Shown here piece after piece: positions 1-10,929 of a stretch of 64,000 nucleotides of DNA (positions are counted from its first letter, which is position 1; the number at the start of each line of letters is the position of its first letter). The notes beneath the pieces were generated by a model, which searched no databases, had not been told where the DNA came from, and saw only the letters and a program-made list of their open reading frames with translations. Source of the stretch: Scylla paramamosain. Its lineage: Eukaryota > Arthropoda > Malacostraca > Decapoda > Portunidae. Position numbers and translations under genes: made by a program. The stretch spans positions 3,775,001-3,839,000 of the forward strand of contig NW_026973669.1 of assembly GCF_035594125.1 (NCBI RefSeq), read 5' to 3'.

Positions 1-735
1 CACAAACACACAAAAACACCCCAAAAAACACACAAAAACACCCCAAAACACACACAAACACCCCAAAACATCCCAAAAACACTCACAAACACCCCAAAAA
101 CACACAAAAACACCACAAAAACACACAAAAACACCCCAAAAACACACAAAACACCCCAAAACACACACAAACACCCCAAAACACCCCACAAACACCCAAA
201 AACACCCCAAAAACACACACAAACACCCAAAAACACCCAAAAACACTCACAAACACCCCAAAACATACACAAACACCCCAAAACATCCCAAAAACACTCA
301 CAAACACCCAAAAACACCCCAAAAACACTCACAAACACCCCAAAACATCCCAAAAACACTCACAAACACCCAAAACACCCCAAAACACTCACAAACACCC
401 AAAAACACCCCAAAAACACTCACAAACACCCCAAAACACCCCAAAAACACACAAAAACACCCCAAAAACACTCTCAAACACCCAAAAACACCCCAAAAAC
501 ACTCACAAACACCCAAAAACACCCCAAAAACACTCACAAACACCCAAAAACACCCCAAAAACACTCACAAACACCCCAAAAACACACACAAACACCCAAA
601 AACACCCAAAAACATCCCCAAAACACCCAAAAACACCCCAAAACACTCACAAACACCCCAAAACACCCCAAAAATACTCACAAACACCCAAAAACACCCC
701 AAAAACACTCACAAACACCCGAAAACACCCAAGAA
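1..735. repeat. CA-rich minisatellite
   Basis: Degenerate tandem array of CACAAACACCC plus AAAACACCCC blocks. The basic step is about 15-16 bp and a common higher-order unit is about 31 bp. The array starts before the window. Open frames on the minus strand reading F-W-V-F-V-S-V-F are by-products of the repeat. Confidence 0.9.
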
Positions 736-1063
736 ACACCCCATAACATACTCAAAACCCACAATACACAGCCAAGCCTAACCTAACCACCAAAACACGT
801 CCTTATAACGTTACATACACCCCAAACACACTAAATATCCTCAAAACACCCCAAAGCACAGAAAAACACCCCACGCTATTCCTTAAAACACTCAAACACT
901 CAATAAAATATGAATGAAAAACACTAGACGCCGTTAAACTATACAAAACAAACGCAGTCTCTCTCCTGCTGTTTTTTGCCCCACCACGGTTCTGTTTCCC
1001 GTTAAAAACACATAAACAAACACCAGGCGCTATTTCAAGCACACCATTTTCTCTCTCAAACAC
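736..1063. other. Intron-like unique sequence
   Basis: AC-rich sequence that leads into the duplicated exon starts at 1064, 1204 and 1344. It contains a short CCTAACCTAACC motif near 776. No upstream exon with an ATG and donor could be recognised, so the first exon of the peptide gene probably lies to the left of the window. Confidence 0.4.
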
Positions 1064-1129
1064 AAGGTCCAGCTGTGTTTCCTGGTCATCGTTCTATTTA
1101 CCCTTAAAAACGCCAAAAAACACCATTAA
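1064..1129 (+). pseudogene. Partial copy 1 of the secreted-peptide exon
   Basis: Reads K-V-Q-L-C-F-L-V-I-V-L-F-T, clearly related to the first 13 codons of the exon at 1344. It then runs into intron-like sequence and stops at 1127-1129. It is the oldest of three copies spaced exactly 140 bp apart (1064, 1204, 1344). The bases just upstream (CACAAG) no longer form a good splice acceptor. Confidence 0.6.
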
Positions 1130-1203
1130 AACACTAAAAACCCCATTAAAACACGGTAAAACACATTAAACACACCCCTATCTCTCTTTCTCTCCCCCAG
1201 CAG

Positions 1204-1269
1204 AAGGTCCAGCTGTATTCCTTGGTTGCTATTCTATTTACCCTTAAAAACGCCAAAAAACACCATTAA
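1204..1269 (+). pseudogene. Partial copy 2 of the secreted-peptide exon
   Basis: Reads K-V-Q-L-Y-S-L-V-A-I-L-F-T, then stops at 1267-1269. A pyrimidine-rich tract ending CCCCCAGCAG precedes it, so a splice acceptor is preserved. Splicing into this copy would give a truncated signal-peptide-like product. The downstream 70 bp nearly repeat those following copy 1. Confidence 0.6.
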
Positions 1270-1343
1270 AACACTAAAAAACCCATTAAAACACGGTAAA
1301 ACACATTAAACACACCCCTATCTCTCTTTTTCTCCCCCAACAG

Positions 1344-1565
1344 AAGGTCCAGCTGTATTCCCTGGTCGCTGTTCTGTTTGCCCTGGTTGGGTTAGCAGTG
1401 GCGGCACCCCAGCCCTACTACAACCGCCCTAGCCCCGTGTTGCAGCACAGGCCGCACATCGGAAGGGTCCCTCATCATGGCGGCTTTATTCCCTCCTACA
1501 GTCTTGAAGTTATTGGCCACCACGGTTTTCCAGTTAGCATTGAGCACTACGGCTATGGAAAGTAA
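1344..1565 (+). CDS. Terminal exon of a small secreted His/Gly/Tyr/Pro-rich peptide
   Basis: Open for 73 codons to TAA at 1563-1565, starting right after a strong acceptor (pyrimidine tract ending CCCCCAACAG). Residues 1-21 are a typical signal-peptide core (KVQLYSLVAVLFALVGLAVAA) with likely cleavage at AVAA-P. The initiator Met is therefore expected at the end of an upstream exon, as is common in arthropod secreted-protein genes. The mature part is about 50 residues, rich in P, H, G and Y (HRPHIGRVPHHGGF, EHYGYGK), without cysteines. That resembles short cuticle-type or structural secreted peptides, but no family motif is clear and no function is assigned. The first exon was not found. An AATAAA lies 650 bp downstream. 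Confidence 0.7.
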   Translation, partial: KVQLYSLVAVLFALVGLAVAAPQPYYNRPSPVLQHRPHIGRVPHHGGFIPSYSLEVIGHHGFPVSIEHYGYGK

Positions 1566-2240
1566 GGAGGAGGAGGAGGAGGAGGAGGAGGAGAAGGAGG
1601 AGGCAACTGGGTGACTGCAAAGACGGACAAGAAAATTAATGCGAATGATTGGTTAGGTTGTAAAGGACAAGATCAAGATTAAGACCAAGACCTGACTAAA
1701 AGCGGTGGATGAAGAGGAAGAAGAGGAGGAGGAGGAGGAGGAGGAGGGGGTGATGAAGTGAGGACTGGACGAAGAGAAGAGGAAAACAAGAATAGCAAGA
1801 TTTTTTTTTGTTTTTAATTTTCTTGTTTATTTTCGTTTTTTTTTCCTTTAAGCTTATTATTTTTTTCATCTTTCATCTTTTTCATTTTCCGACTCAAAAA
1901 TACTTTCTGATTTCCACCTTTTTCTCGCAGCTTTTCCGGGCTTAATTAGCGGAAAACAAAAAAGCCTAATATAATTTTTCAGAAGACTACATATTGTTAT
2001 TCTTAAAAGGAAGTTATTAAAAAAAAAATAAGTAGATGAAATTTGTGCTTATGTAATCTATATATGTACCCTAATTTCGCTTTTAGACCTATTTGTACCT
2101 AGGCCTATCAGCACATCACCTATTCTTACCTGTAATCAAGCACATAGTCTCTATCTAATAACTGCCTCACCTCTTCCTCTTTCTCTTGCACCTGTCTTCA
2201 TGATTTTAGTAGTTAAATAAAGTATACAAACGCAGATCTA
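1566..2240 (+). other. Probable 3'UTR of the secreted-peptide gene
   Basis: Starts with two GGA/GGAGGA tracts (about 1567-1602 and 1721-1747), then T-rich and AT-rich sequence without usable ORFs, ending at the polyA signal at 2216-2221. The boundary is inferred from the stop codon and the signal. Confidence 0.5.
2216..2221 (+). terminator. Polyadenylation signal AATAAA
   Basis: Canonical AATAAA on the same strand as, and 650 bp downstream of, the stop codon at 1565. It is the first convincing one in the AT-rich 3' region. Confidence 0.5.
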
Positions 2241-2274
2241 AGCAGTTTTCATGATTCAACCCTTTTTGTTAACC

Positions 2275-3055
2275 CTTTCAATACTAAATGCAGTGTTTCA
2301 AGTTTAACTACCTGCAAGGATGTTACGGGTGAAAAAAGAATGAATTTTGTAAGGTTTTTTTTTTTTTTAGTTTTCACACCCTTTGTTAATCTCCTTTACT
2401 TCAATACGGAACAATTAAAAGATTATGCAGTATTTTAAGTCTCTCTAACACTGCAAGGATATGGGTGAAAAAAATTAATTTTGCAAAGATTTTAATTTTC
2501 ACGCCCTTTCCTTACCCCTTCACTTCAAAACGGAACAATTAAAAGATTATGCAGTATTTTAAGTCTCTCTAACATTCTGCAAGGATAATATAGGTGAATA
2601 AAGAATTAATTTTGCAAAGATTTTAATTTTCTCACCCTTTCCTTACCCCTTTCACTTCAATACGAAAGAATTAAAACCTTATGCAGTATTTTAAGTCTCT
2701 CTAACATTCTGCAAGGATAATATAGGTGAAAAAGAATTAATTTTGCAAAGATTTTAATTTTCTCACCCTTTCCTTACCCCTTTCACTTCAATACGAAAGA
2801 ATTAAAACCTTATGCAGTATTTTAAGTCTCTCTAACATTCTGCAAGGATAATATAGGTGAAAAAGAATTAATTTTGCAAAGATTTTAATTTTCTCACCCT
2901 TTCCTTACCCCTTTCACTTCAAAACGGAACAATTAAAACCTTATGCAGTATTTTAAGTCTCTAACACTGTGCAAGGATAATATAGATGAATAAAGAATGA
3001 ATTTTGCAAAGTTTTAAATTTTCACACTGCAAGGATAATGTGAGTGAAAAAGAAT
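2275..3055. repeat. Tandem array of about 130 bp units
   Basis: Six full units plus a partial one. The landmark TGCAAGGAT recurs near 2310, 2450, 2579, 2710, 2840, 2970 and 3027. Each unit holds a GCAGTATTTTAAGTCTCTC stretch and a CACCCTTTCCTTACCCCTTT stretch. The central units are nearly identical and the outer ones diverged, as expected for unequal exchange. No coding potential. Confidence 0.9.
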
Positions 3056-3164
3056 AGGCTTTGCAGATTTCGTACGGTTAATAGGCTGCTTGTGGCTGGA
3101 CAAGTGGAGGCCTTTGAGTGATTGGTAATTAAGGAAAGGTGTGTACCGAAAGGGGGAGTTAAAA

Positions 3165-3234
3165 GGTTATTTATTTATTTGTTTATTTATTTATTTATTT
3201 TATTTATTTTGGAGGGGCGGTACTGGTTTGGGGT

Positions 3235-3291
<57 letters not shown>

Positions 3292-3296
3292 TATTT
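3165..3296. repeat. (TTTA)n followed by (TTG)n microsatellites
   Basis: TTTA-type repeats at about 3165-3212, then an uninterrupted TTG tract at about 3234-3291. Confidence 0.95.
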
Positions 3297-3330
3297 CCTT
3301 TCGTTATTTGTGTGTTTGGAATATTAGTTG

Positions 3331-3438
<108 letters not shown>

Positions 3439-3648
3439 AGCTGATGACGGGGAAGAGAGAGAGACGCCTAATAAATAAACAATTGAAAAAAAAAAGAGAG
3501 GAAAAGGATAGAAAAGTAAAGGAACAAAAAATTTAAAAAGGACGAAAGAAAAAAGAGAGAAAAAACGTAGCGAGGGATGAGAAAAATAAGAAAATCAGCC
3601 AAGCTTCCCCTTAATAACACCAAAAGAAAACGGAGAAGAAACACTCAC

Positions 3649-3704
3649 CAGTCAGCCAGTCAGCCAATCAGCCAGCCAGTCAGCCAATCAGCCAGCCAAT
3701 CAAG
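3649..3704. repeat. CAGTCAGC/CAATCAGC short tandem repeat
   Basis: Alternating 8-bp blocks CAGTCAGC, CAATCAGC and CAGCCAGT, roughly seven in a row. Confidence 0.8.
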
Positions 3705-3849
3705 TAAGGGCGCCTGACTGAAACAAAATGAGAAATAATTTATAAGTAATCCTTTTTTTTTTTTTATATATATATATTCTTGTAGTAGTAGTATTAGTAG
3801 TTGTTATTGTTTGTTGCTCTCAGTATTACTACTACTACTACTACTACTA

Positions 3850-4343
3850 TTTTTTTTTTTTTTTTTTTAAGTAGGAGTGACACTGGCCAAGGGCAACAAA
3901 AATCCAATTAAAAAAAATGTCCACTGAAATGGCAGTTCCACAAAAGGGTCAAAGCAGGTGGTCAAAAATTGATGGATAAGTGTGTTGAAACCTCCCTCTT
4001 GAAGGAATTCAAGTCACAGGAAGGTGGAAATACAGAAGCAGGCAGGGAGTTCCAGAGTTTACCAAGAGAAAGGGATGAATGATTGAGAATCCTGGTTAAC
4101 TCTTGCGTTAGAGAGGTGGACAGAATAGTGGTGAGAGAAAGAAGAAAGTGTTGTGCAGCGAGGCCGTGGGAGGAGGGGAGGCATGCAGTTAGCAAGATCA
4201 GAAGAGCAGTTAGCGTGAAAATAGCGGTAGAAGACAGCTAGAGATGCAACACTGCGGCGGTGAGAGAGAGGCTGAAGACAGTCAGTTAGAGGAGAGGGAG
4301 TTGATGAGACGAAAAGCTTTTGATTCCACCCTGTCTAGAAGAA
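3850..4343 (-). mobile_element. 5'-truncated LINE 3' end (copy 1)
   Basis: On the minus strand it ends in a 19-base A tail (T run at 3850-3868). Upstream it encodes a LINE C-terminal tail with LWNSLPASVFPPSCDLNSFK. It is the same element as 7369-7980, but cut shorter: homology stops at about 4343, where a CCA microsatellite begins. Only the region downstream of the RT core remains, so it is a dead fragment. Confidence 0.85.
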
Positions 4344-4509
4344 CCACCACCACCACCACCACCACCACCACCACCACCACGACTTCTTAATTTCTCACAC
4401 GCAATACTTTTTGTTCAATTTTTTGTTCAGTTTACGTAGACGAGTCATTCTGAAATATCTAGATGACCTTAAACTGAAAGACCGCCCTCCCCCCATCACC
4501 CCCCCCCCT

Positions 4510-4583
<74 letters not shown>

Positions 4584-4685
4584 CTCGATGTTGTTTTAGA
4601 TATTTTTTGCTCTCTAAATGAACACGTGGTTCCTCTTAACCCAATGACCTTTTGAATCAAGTGACCTCCACGTGCGGGTACTGTC

Positions 4686-4721
<36 letters not shown>

Positions 4722-4918
4722 GTGGGGGGGCGGTCCGGGAAGTTAATATAAACTTCTTCTTCTTCTTATTATTATTATTATTATTAGTAGTAGTAGTAGT
4801 AGCAGTAGTAGTAGTAGTAATTGTAGTAGTAATAGTAGTAGTAGTTGTAGTAAAAATGACTACTTACTACTTATACTGCTACTACTACTACTACTACTAC
4901 TACAATTATTATTATTAC

Positions 4919-4960
<42 letters not shown>

Positions 4961-5022
4961 TACTACTACTACTACTACTACTACTATACTACTGCTGCTG
5001 CTACTACTACTACTACTACTAC
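4344..5022. repeat. Microsatellite cluster: CCA, CT, GT, TTC/ATT/AGT, ACT/AAT
   Basis: (CCA)n about 4344-4380; interrupted (CT)n 4508-4583; (GT)n 4688-4721; then TTC, ATT and AGT tracts (4753-4850) followed by their reverse complements ACT and AAT (4860-5022). The 4381-4507 gap holds nothing recognisable. Confidence 0.9.
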
Positions 5023-5056
5023 AAGATAAGAATTTAAGTGGATCAGGAAGTGAATA

Positions 5057-5720
<664 letters not shown>

Positions 5721-5740
5721 GATAATTTGTAGTTGTTCAA

Positions 5741-6222
<482 letters not shown>

Positions 6223-6336
6223 GTACATACGTGTCATTTTTTTTTTATTTTTTATTATCGTTTTTTTTTATTTTATTTTTTTCATTTGTTTTTCTATTTT
6301 CTCGTTTATTTAATTTTTCGATCGTAATAAAATTCA

Positions 6337-6337
<1 letters not shown>

Positions 6338-6433
<96 letters not shown>

Positions 6434-6438
6434 TGTGT

Positions 6439-6498
<60 letters not shown>

Positions 6499-6581
6499 AC
6501 CTAACATGATTTACTACTACTACTACTACTACTACTACAACTACTACTACTACTACTACTACTGTTATTACTAGTACATTG

Positions 6582-6650
<69 letters not shown>

Positions 6651-6737
6651 TATAAGAAGAAGAAGAATATGAAGAAGATGAAGAAGAAAAGAATAAGAAC
6701 AAAAACAAGAAAAGAAGAACAACAAGAAGAATGAGAG

Positions 6738-6817
<80 letters not shown>

Positions 6818-6912
6818 AAAACAGAAGGAGGAGGAGGAGGAAAAAAAAAATATTAAGATATTCGAAGGCCTCCTCCTCCTCCTCCTCTTCCTCCTCCTCC
6901 TCCTCCTCTTCT
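6338..6912. repeat. Microsatellite cluster: GA, TAG/TAC, AAT, GAA, CAA/TAA, GGA/TCC
   Basis: (GA)n 6338-6431 runs through GT into (TAG)n 6440-6498. Then come (TAC)n 6513-6562, (AAT)n 6583-6650, GAA-type 6655-6700, (CAA)n to (TAA)n 6739-6816, (GGA)n about 6825-6840 and (TCC)n 6869-6912. Confidence 0.95.
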
Positions 6913-6971
6913 TAATCAGGTTGTCATCATCACCTCTTCACATGGGGGACGAGATGCAAGCACGTGAACTC

Positions 6972-7146
6972 TTCCTCCTCCTCCTCCTCCTCCTCCTCCT
7001 CCTCCTCCTCCTCCTCTATGAATGTGGTGTTTACTTCCTCAAGGTGATTCACTGCAACACTTCAAAATTTATCTACTTCAAAGTTTATTTACTTCTGTCA
7101 TATCTGCTTCACTAACGTAACTTCAACATTATCCATTAAAAAAAAT

Positions 7147-7180
<34 letters not shown>

Positions 7181-7198
7181 GTAATAATAATAATAATA
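6972..7198. repeat. (TCC)n and (CAA)n/(TAA)n microsatellites
   Basis: (TCC)n 6972-7016; unique AT-rich sequence 7017-7140; (CAA)n 7147-7181 and (TAA)n 7184-7198. No gene seen. Confidence 0.9.
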
Positions 7199-7368
7199 AA
7201 AGTTAATGTGACAGTGACAGCTTGCAGTACACAGCTCCAGTCTTTAATATCATCAACAGCCTTGAACTTTACGCCTTGTGATCTTTCTGCATTGCTTCCT
7301 ACACGTCAGACAGATCGCTAGGACCATTAAATGACACCATAGTCTGAAATAGAAATATATCTGGCTTT

Positions 7369-7980
7369 CTTTTTTTTTTAAGTAGGAGTGACACTGGCCA
7401 AGGGCAACAAAAATCCAATAAAAAAAATGTCCACTGAAATGGCAGTCCCATAAAAGGGTCAAAGCAGTGGTCAAAAATTGATGAATAAGTGTCTTGAAAC
7501 CTCCCTCTTGAAGGAATTCAAGTCACAGGAAGGTGGAAATACAGAAGCAGGCAGGGAGTTCCAGAGTTTACCAGAGAAAGGGATGAATGATTGAGAATAC
7601 TGGTTAACTCTTGCGTTAGAGAGGTGGACAGAATAGTGGTGAGAGAAAGAAGAAAGTGTTGTGCAGCGAGGCCGTGGGAGGAGGGGAGGCATGCAGTTAA
7701 TAAGATCAGAAGAGCAGTTAGCATGAAAATAGCGGTAGAAGACAGCTAGATATGCAACAGTGCGGCGGTGAGAGAGAGGCTGAAGACAGTCAGTTAGAGG
7801 AGAGGAGTTGATGAGACGAAAAGCTTTTGATTCCACCCTGTCTAGAAGAGCAGTACGAGTGGAACCCCCCCAGACATGTGAAGCATACTCCATACATGGA
7901 CGGATAAGGCCCTTGTACAGAGTTAGCAGCTGGGGGGGTGAGAAAAACTGGCGGAGACGTCTCAGAACACCTAACTTCAT
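7369..7980 (-). mobile_element. 5'-truncated LINE with RT C-terminal coding tail (copy 2)
   Basis: The minus-strand frame 7980 to 7471 encodes about 169 residues downstream of the RT catalytic core: L-G-V-L-R-R-L, then LYKGLIRPCMEYASHVWGG, then a linker and LWNSLPASVFPPSCDLNSFK. This is typical of the post-RT tail of arthropod non-LTR retrotransposons. The A tail is the T run at 7369-7378. The catalytic RT part is missing, so the copy is inactive. The stretch HHYSVHLSNARVNQYSQSF at about residues 110-128 is what has been amplified into the 56-bp minisatellites of this window. Clade not assigned. Confidence 0.85.
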
Positions 7981-8098
7981 ATATTTATTTTTTATTTATT
8001 TTTTTTGTTCTTTAATGCTCCAAAAACTGTTTACTAAAGACCAGTTTGTCTTTTCAAAGCTGCATTGTAAAATTATACATATGTACAAACATAATGAA

Positions 8099-8100
<2 letters not shown>

Positions 8101-8135
<35 letters not shown>

Positions 8136-8155
8136 AACTTCAGTACTCGTAGAAA

Positions 8156-8202
<47 letters not shown>

Positions 8203-8224
8203 AGGAGGAAATGTTACAAGCTTT

Positions 8225-8279
<55 letters not shown>

Positions 8280-8361
8280 TTAAAATACGTTTCCGTTTTC
8301 TATTGGCCATGAAATATTGATGAGTCACTTAGATACTATTGTTACTCCTCCTCCCCCGGCA

Positions 8362-8410
<49 letters not shown>
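8101..8410. repeat. CT, CT, CA, CT microsatellites
   Basis: (CT)n 8101-8131, 8158-8201 and 8364-8409; (CA)n 8227-8278. Short unique spacers between them show nothing recognisable. Confidence 0.95.
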
Positions 8411-8412
<2 letters not shown>

Positions 8413-8482
8413 ATTCTAATCTATAATTAAGGACTTTAAATTTAAATATATATGTTGGAAGTGTGTGAAAACCTAGTGGTAA

Positions 8483-8485
<3 letters not shown>

Positions 8486-8523
<38 letters not shown>

Positions 8524-8610
8524 AATTTAAGTTGGTAGAAATAAGTTAGAAAATTAATAAACTGACTGACTGACTGACTAAACAACAACAAAAACAACAA
8601 CAACAACAAC

Positions 8611-8686
<76 letters not shown>
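8486..8686. repeat. (TAG)n, (GACT)n, (CAA)n and (TAA)n microsatellites
   Basis: (TAG)n 8486-8522, (CTGA)n 8561-8580, (CAA)n 8582-8610 and a long (TAA)n 8611-8686 that abuts the 56-bp array. Confidence 0.9.
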
Positions 8687-8688
<2 letters not shown>

Positions 8689-10047
8689 CAGTATTCTCAG
8701 TCTTTCACCACTATTCTGTCCACCTCCCTAATGCAAGAGTTAACCAGTATTCTCAGTCTTTCACCACTATTCTGTCCACCTCCCTAATGCAAGAGTTCAC
8801 CAGTATTCTGTCTTTAAACACTATTCTGTCTACCTCCCTAATGCAAGAGTTCACCAGTATTCTCAGTCTTTCACCACTATTCTGTCCACCTCCTTAGTGC
8901 AAGAGTTAACCAGTATTCTCAGTCTTTCACCACTATTCTGTCCACCTCCCTAATGCAAGAGTTCACCAGTATTCTGTCTTTAAACACTATTCTGTCTACC
9001 TCCCTAATGCAAGAGTTCACCAGTATTCTCAGTCTTTCACCACTATTCTGTCCACCTCCTTAGTGCAAGAGTTAACCAGTATTCTCAGTCTTTCACCACT
9101 ATTCTGTCCACCTCCCTAGTGCAAGAGTTAACCAGTATTCTCAGTCTTTCACCACTATTCTGTCCACCTCCCTAGTGAAAGAGTTAACCAGTATTCTCAG
9201 TCTTTCACCACTATTCTGTCCACCTCCCTAGTGCAAAAGTTAACCAGTATTCTCAGTCTTTCACCACTATTCTGTCCACCTCCTTAATGCAAGAGTTAAC
9301 CAGTATTCTCAGTCTTTCACCACTATTCTGTCCACCTCCCTAATGCAAGAGTTAACCAGTATTCTCAGTCTCTCACCACTATTCTGTCCACCTCCCTAAT
9401 GCAAGAGTTAACCAGTATTCTCAGTCTTTCACCACTATTCTGTCCACCTCCCTAATGCAAGAGTTCACCAGTATTCTCAGTCTTTCACCACTATTCTGTC
9501 CACCTCCCTAGTGCAAAAGTTAACCAGTATTCTCAGTCTTTCACCACTATTCTGTCCACCTCCTTAATGCAAGAGTTAACCAGTATTCTCAGTCTCTCAC
9601 CACTATTCTGTCCACCTCCCTAATGCAAGAGTTAACCAGTATTCTCAGTCTTTCACCACTATTCTGTCCACCTCCCTAATGCAAGAGTTCACCAGTATTC
9701 TCAGTCTTTCACCACTATTCTGTCCACCTCCCTAGTGCAAAAGTTAACCAGTATTCTCAGTCTTTCACCACTATTCTGTCCACCTCCTTAATGCAAGAGT
9801 TAACCAGTATTCTCAGTCTTTCACCACTATTCTGTCCACCTCCCTAGTGCAAGAGTTAACCAGTATTCTCAGTCTTTCACCACTATTCTGTCCACCTCCT
9901 TAGTGCTAGAGTTAACCAGTATTCTCAGTCTTTCACCACTATTCTGTCCACCTCCCTAGTGCAAGAGTTAACCAGTATTCTCAGTCTTTCACCACTATTC
10001 TGTCCACCTCCCTAATGCAAGAGTTAACCAGTGTTCTCAGTCTCTCA
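8687..10047 (+). repeat. 56-bp minisatellite derived from the LINE coding tail
   Basis: About 24 units of a 56-bp monomer containing CTATTCTGTCCACCTCC and GCAAGAGTTAACCAGTATTC, with some 51-bp variants. The same words occur once, reverse-complemented, in the LINE fragments at 3850 and 7369. Higher-order repeats are visible: a 51+56+56 block repeats at about 8803 and 8967, and 4-5 unit blocks recur later (GCAAAAGTT at about 9232, 9512 and 9736). Confidence 0.95.
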
Positions 10048-10145
10048 CCCTTTCACTGGCACACTCCTGAACTCCCTGCCTGCTGCTGTGTTTGCCCCTG
10101 CCTGTGACTTGAACTCTTTGAGGAGGGAGGCTTCAACACACTAGG
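10048..10145 (+). mobile_element. LINE tail completing the 56-bp array
   Basis: Directly after the last monomer, the + strand reads F-T-G-T-L-L-N-S-L-P-A-A-V-F-A-P then CDLNSLRREASTH. This is the continuation of the LINE tail seen at 3850 and 7369, so the array sits inside a LINE copy. The element is diverged and inert. Confidence 0.75.
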
Positions 10146-10300
10146 CCAGCTTTGAATAGCAAGAGATGCAATATCAACCATTCTCTCTCTCTTCATTTGT
10201 CTTCCCTCCCACACTGCCCTCAGTCAAGATGGTGAATGCCCATTGTCACCCAGCCAGCCCTGCTTGTCCCCAGCGTGAGGCAAGACACACGTTGGTAAGG
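10146..10300. other. Left flank of the segmental duplication
   Basis: Unique sequence. Homology with the other units starts at 10299-10301 (GGAACACCCCTGG), so this marks the left breakpoint of the tandem duplication in this window. No gene recognised. Confidence 0.6.
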
Positions 10301-10398
10301 AACACCCCTGGACAGTTAGTGCCCCCCTTAGGAACACCCCCGAGCCCCCAAAACCTTGTGCAAGTGAACCAAAGCTGTGTGTACAAGGCTGATAACAC

Positions 10399-10404
10399 TT
10401 TATT
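10399..10404 (-). terminator. Polyadenylation signal for the U1 zinc-finger gene
   Basis: TTTATT on the + strand is AATAAA on the minus strand, about 1.1 kb beyond the stop codon. The equivalent site is intact in U3 and U4 and mutated in U2. Confidence 0.4.
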
Positions 10405-10471
10405 GATCAAGAAGCTAAAAAATAAAGAAAAAAGTGATGAGCACAGCCACAAACACCACACCTGCTGCACT

Positions 10472-10533
10472 TCCTTTCCCCAGTGTGGGTGAGCAGGTGT
10501 GTCAAGATCACATTTCAGGATAAACCTTTGAGC
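10472..10533 (-). pseudogene. Decayed zinc-finger remnant in the 3' region
   Basis: The minus strand reads RFILKCDLDTPAHPHWGKE, alignable to one finger (RFIQKGDLNTHILTHTGER) with the second His pair and the TGE linker degraded. Homologous remnants lie at about 23136-23197, 36239-36300 and 53337-53398. The finger array once extended further 3', or a finger was copied here before the unit duplicated. Confidence 0.55.
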
Positions 10534-10929
10534 CAGTCACCACACCACACCACACCACACCCACAAGTCACTGGTGGTATTGCCAGCTGGTTTGTGGCAG
10601 TAGTCTTGTGGCCAGTCACCACACCACACCACACCACACCCACAAGTCACTGGTGGTATTGCCAGCTGGTTTGTGGCAGTAGTCTTGTGGCCAGTCACCA
10701 CACCACACCACACCACACCCACAAGTCACTGGTGGTATTGCCAGCTGGTTTGTGGCAGTAGTCTTGTGGCCAGTCACCACACCACACCACACCACACCCA
10801 CAAGTCACTGGTGGTATTGCCAGCTGGTTTGTGGCAGTAGTCTTGTGGCCAGTCACCACACCACACCACACCACACCCACAAGTCACTGGTGGTATTGCC
10901 AGCTGGTTTGTGGCAGTAGTCTTGTGGCC
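10534..10929. repeat. 79-bp VNTR, 5 copies (U1)
   Basis: Perfect or near-perfect 79-bp units made of a CACAC-rich half and a CACTGGTGGTATTGCCAGC half. The half-site GCTGGCAATACC/GGTATTGCCAGC is a 12-bp near palindrome core. Lies between the decayed finger and the GC-rich block. Confidence 0.95.

Noticed and set aside
1..735. Telomeric array
   Set aside because: Units are CACAAACACCCC-like, not TTAGG, and irregular in length.
8687..10047. Tandem tRNA or small RNA genes
   Set aside because: The monomer has no cloverleaf or pol III boxes and matches LINE coding sequence.
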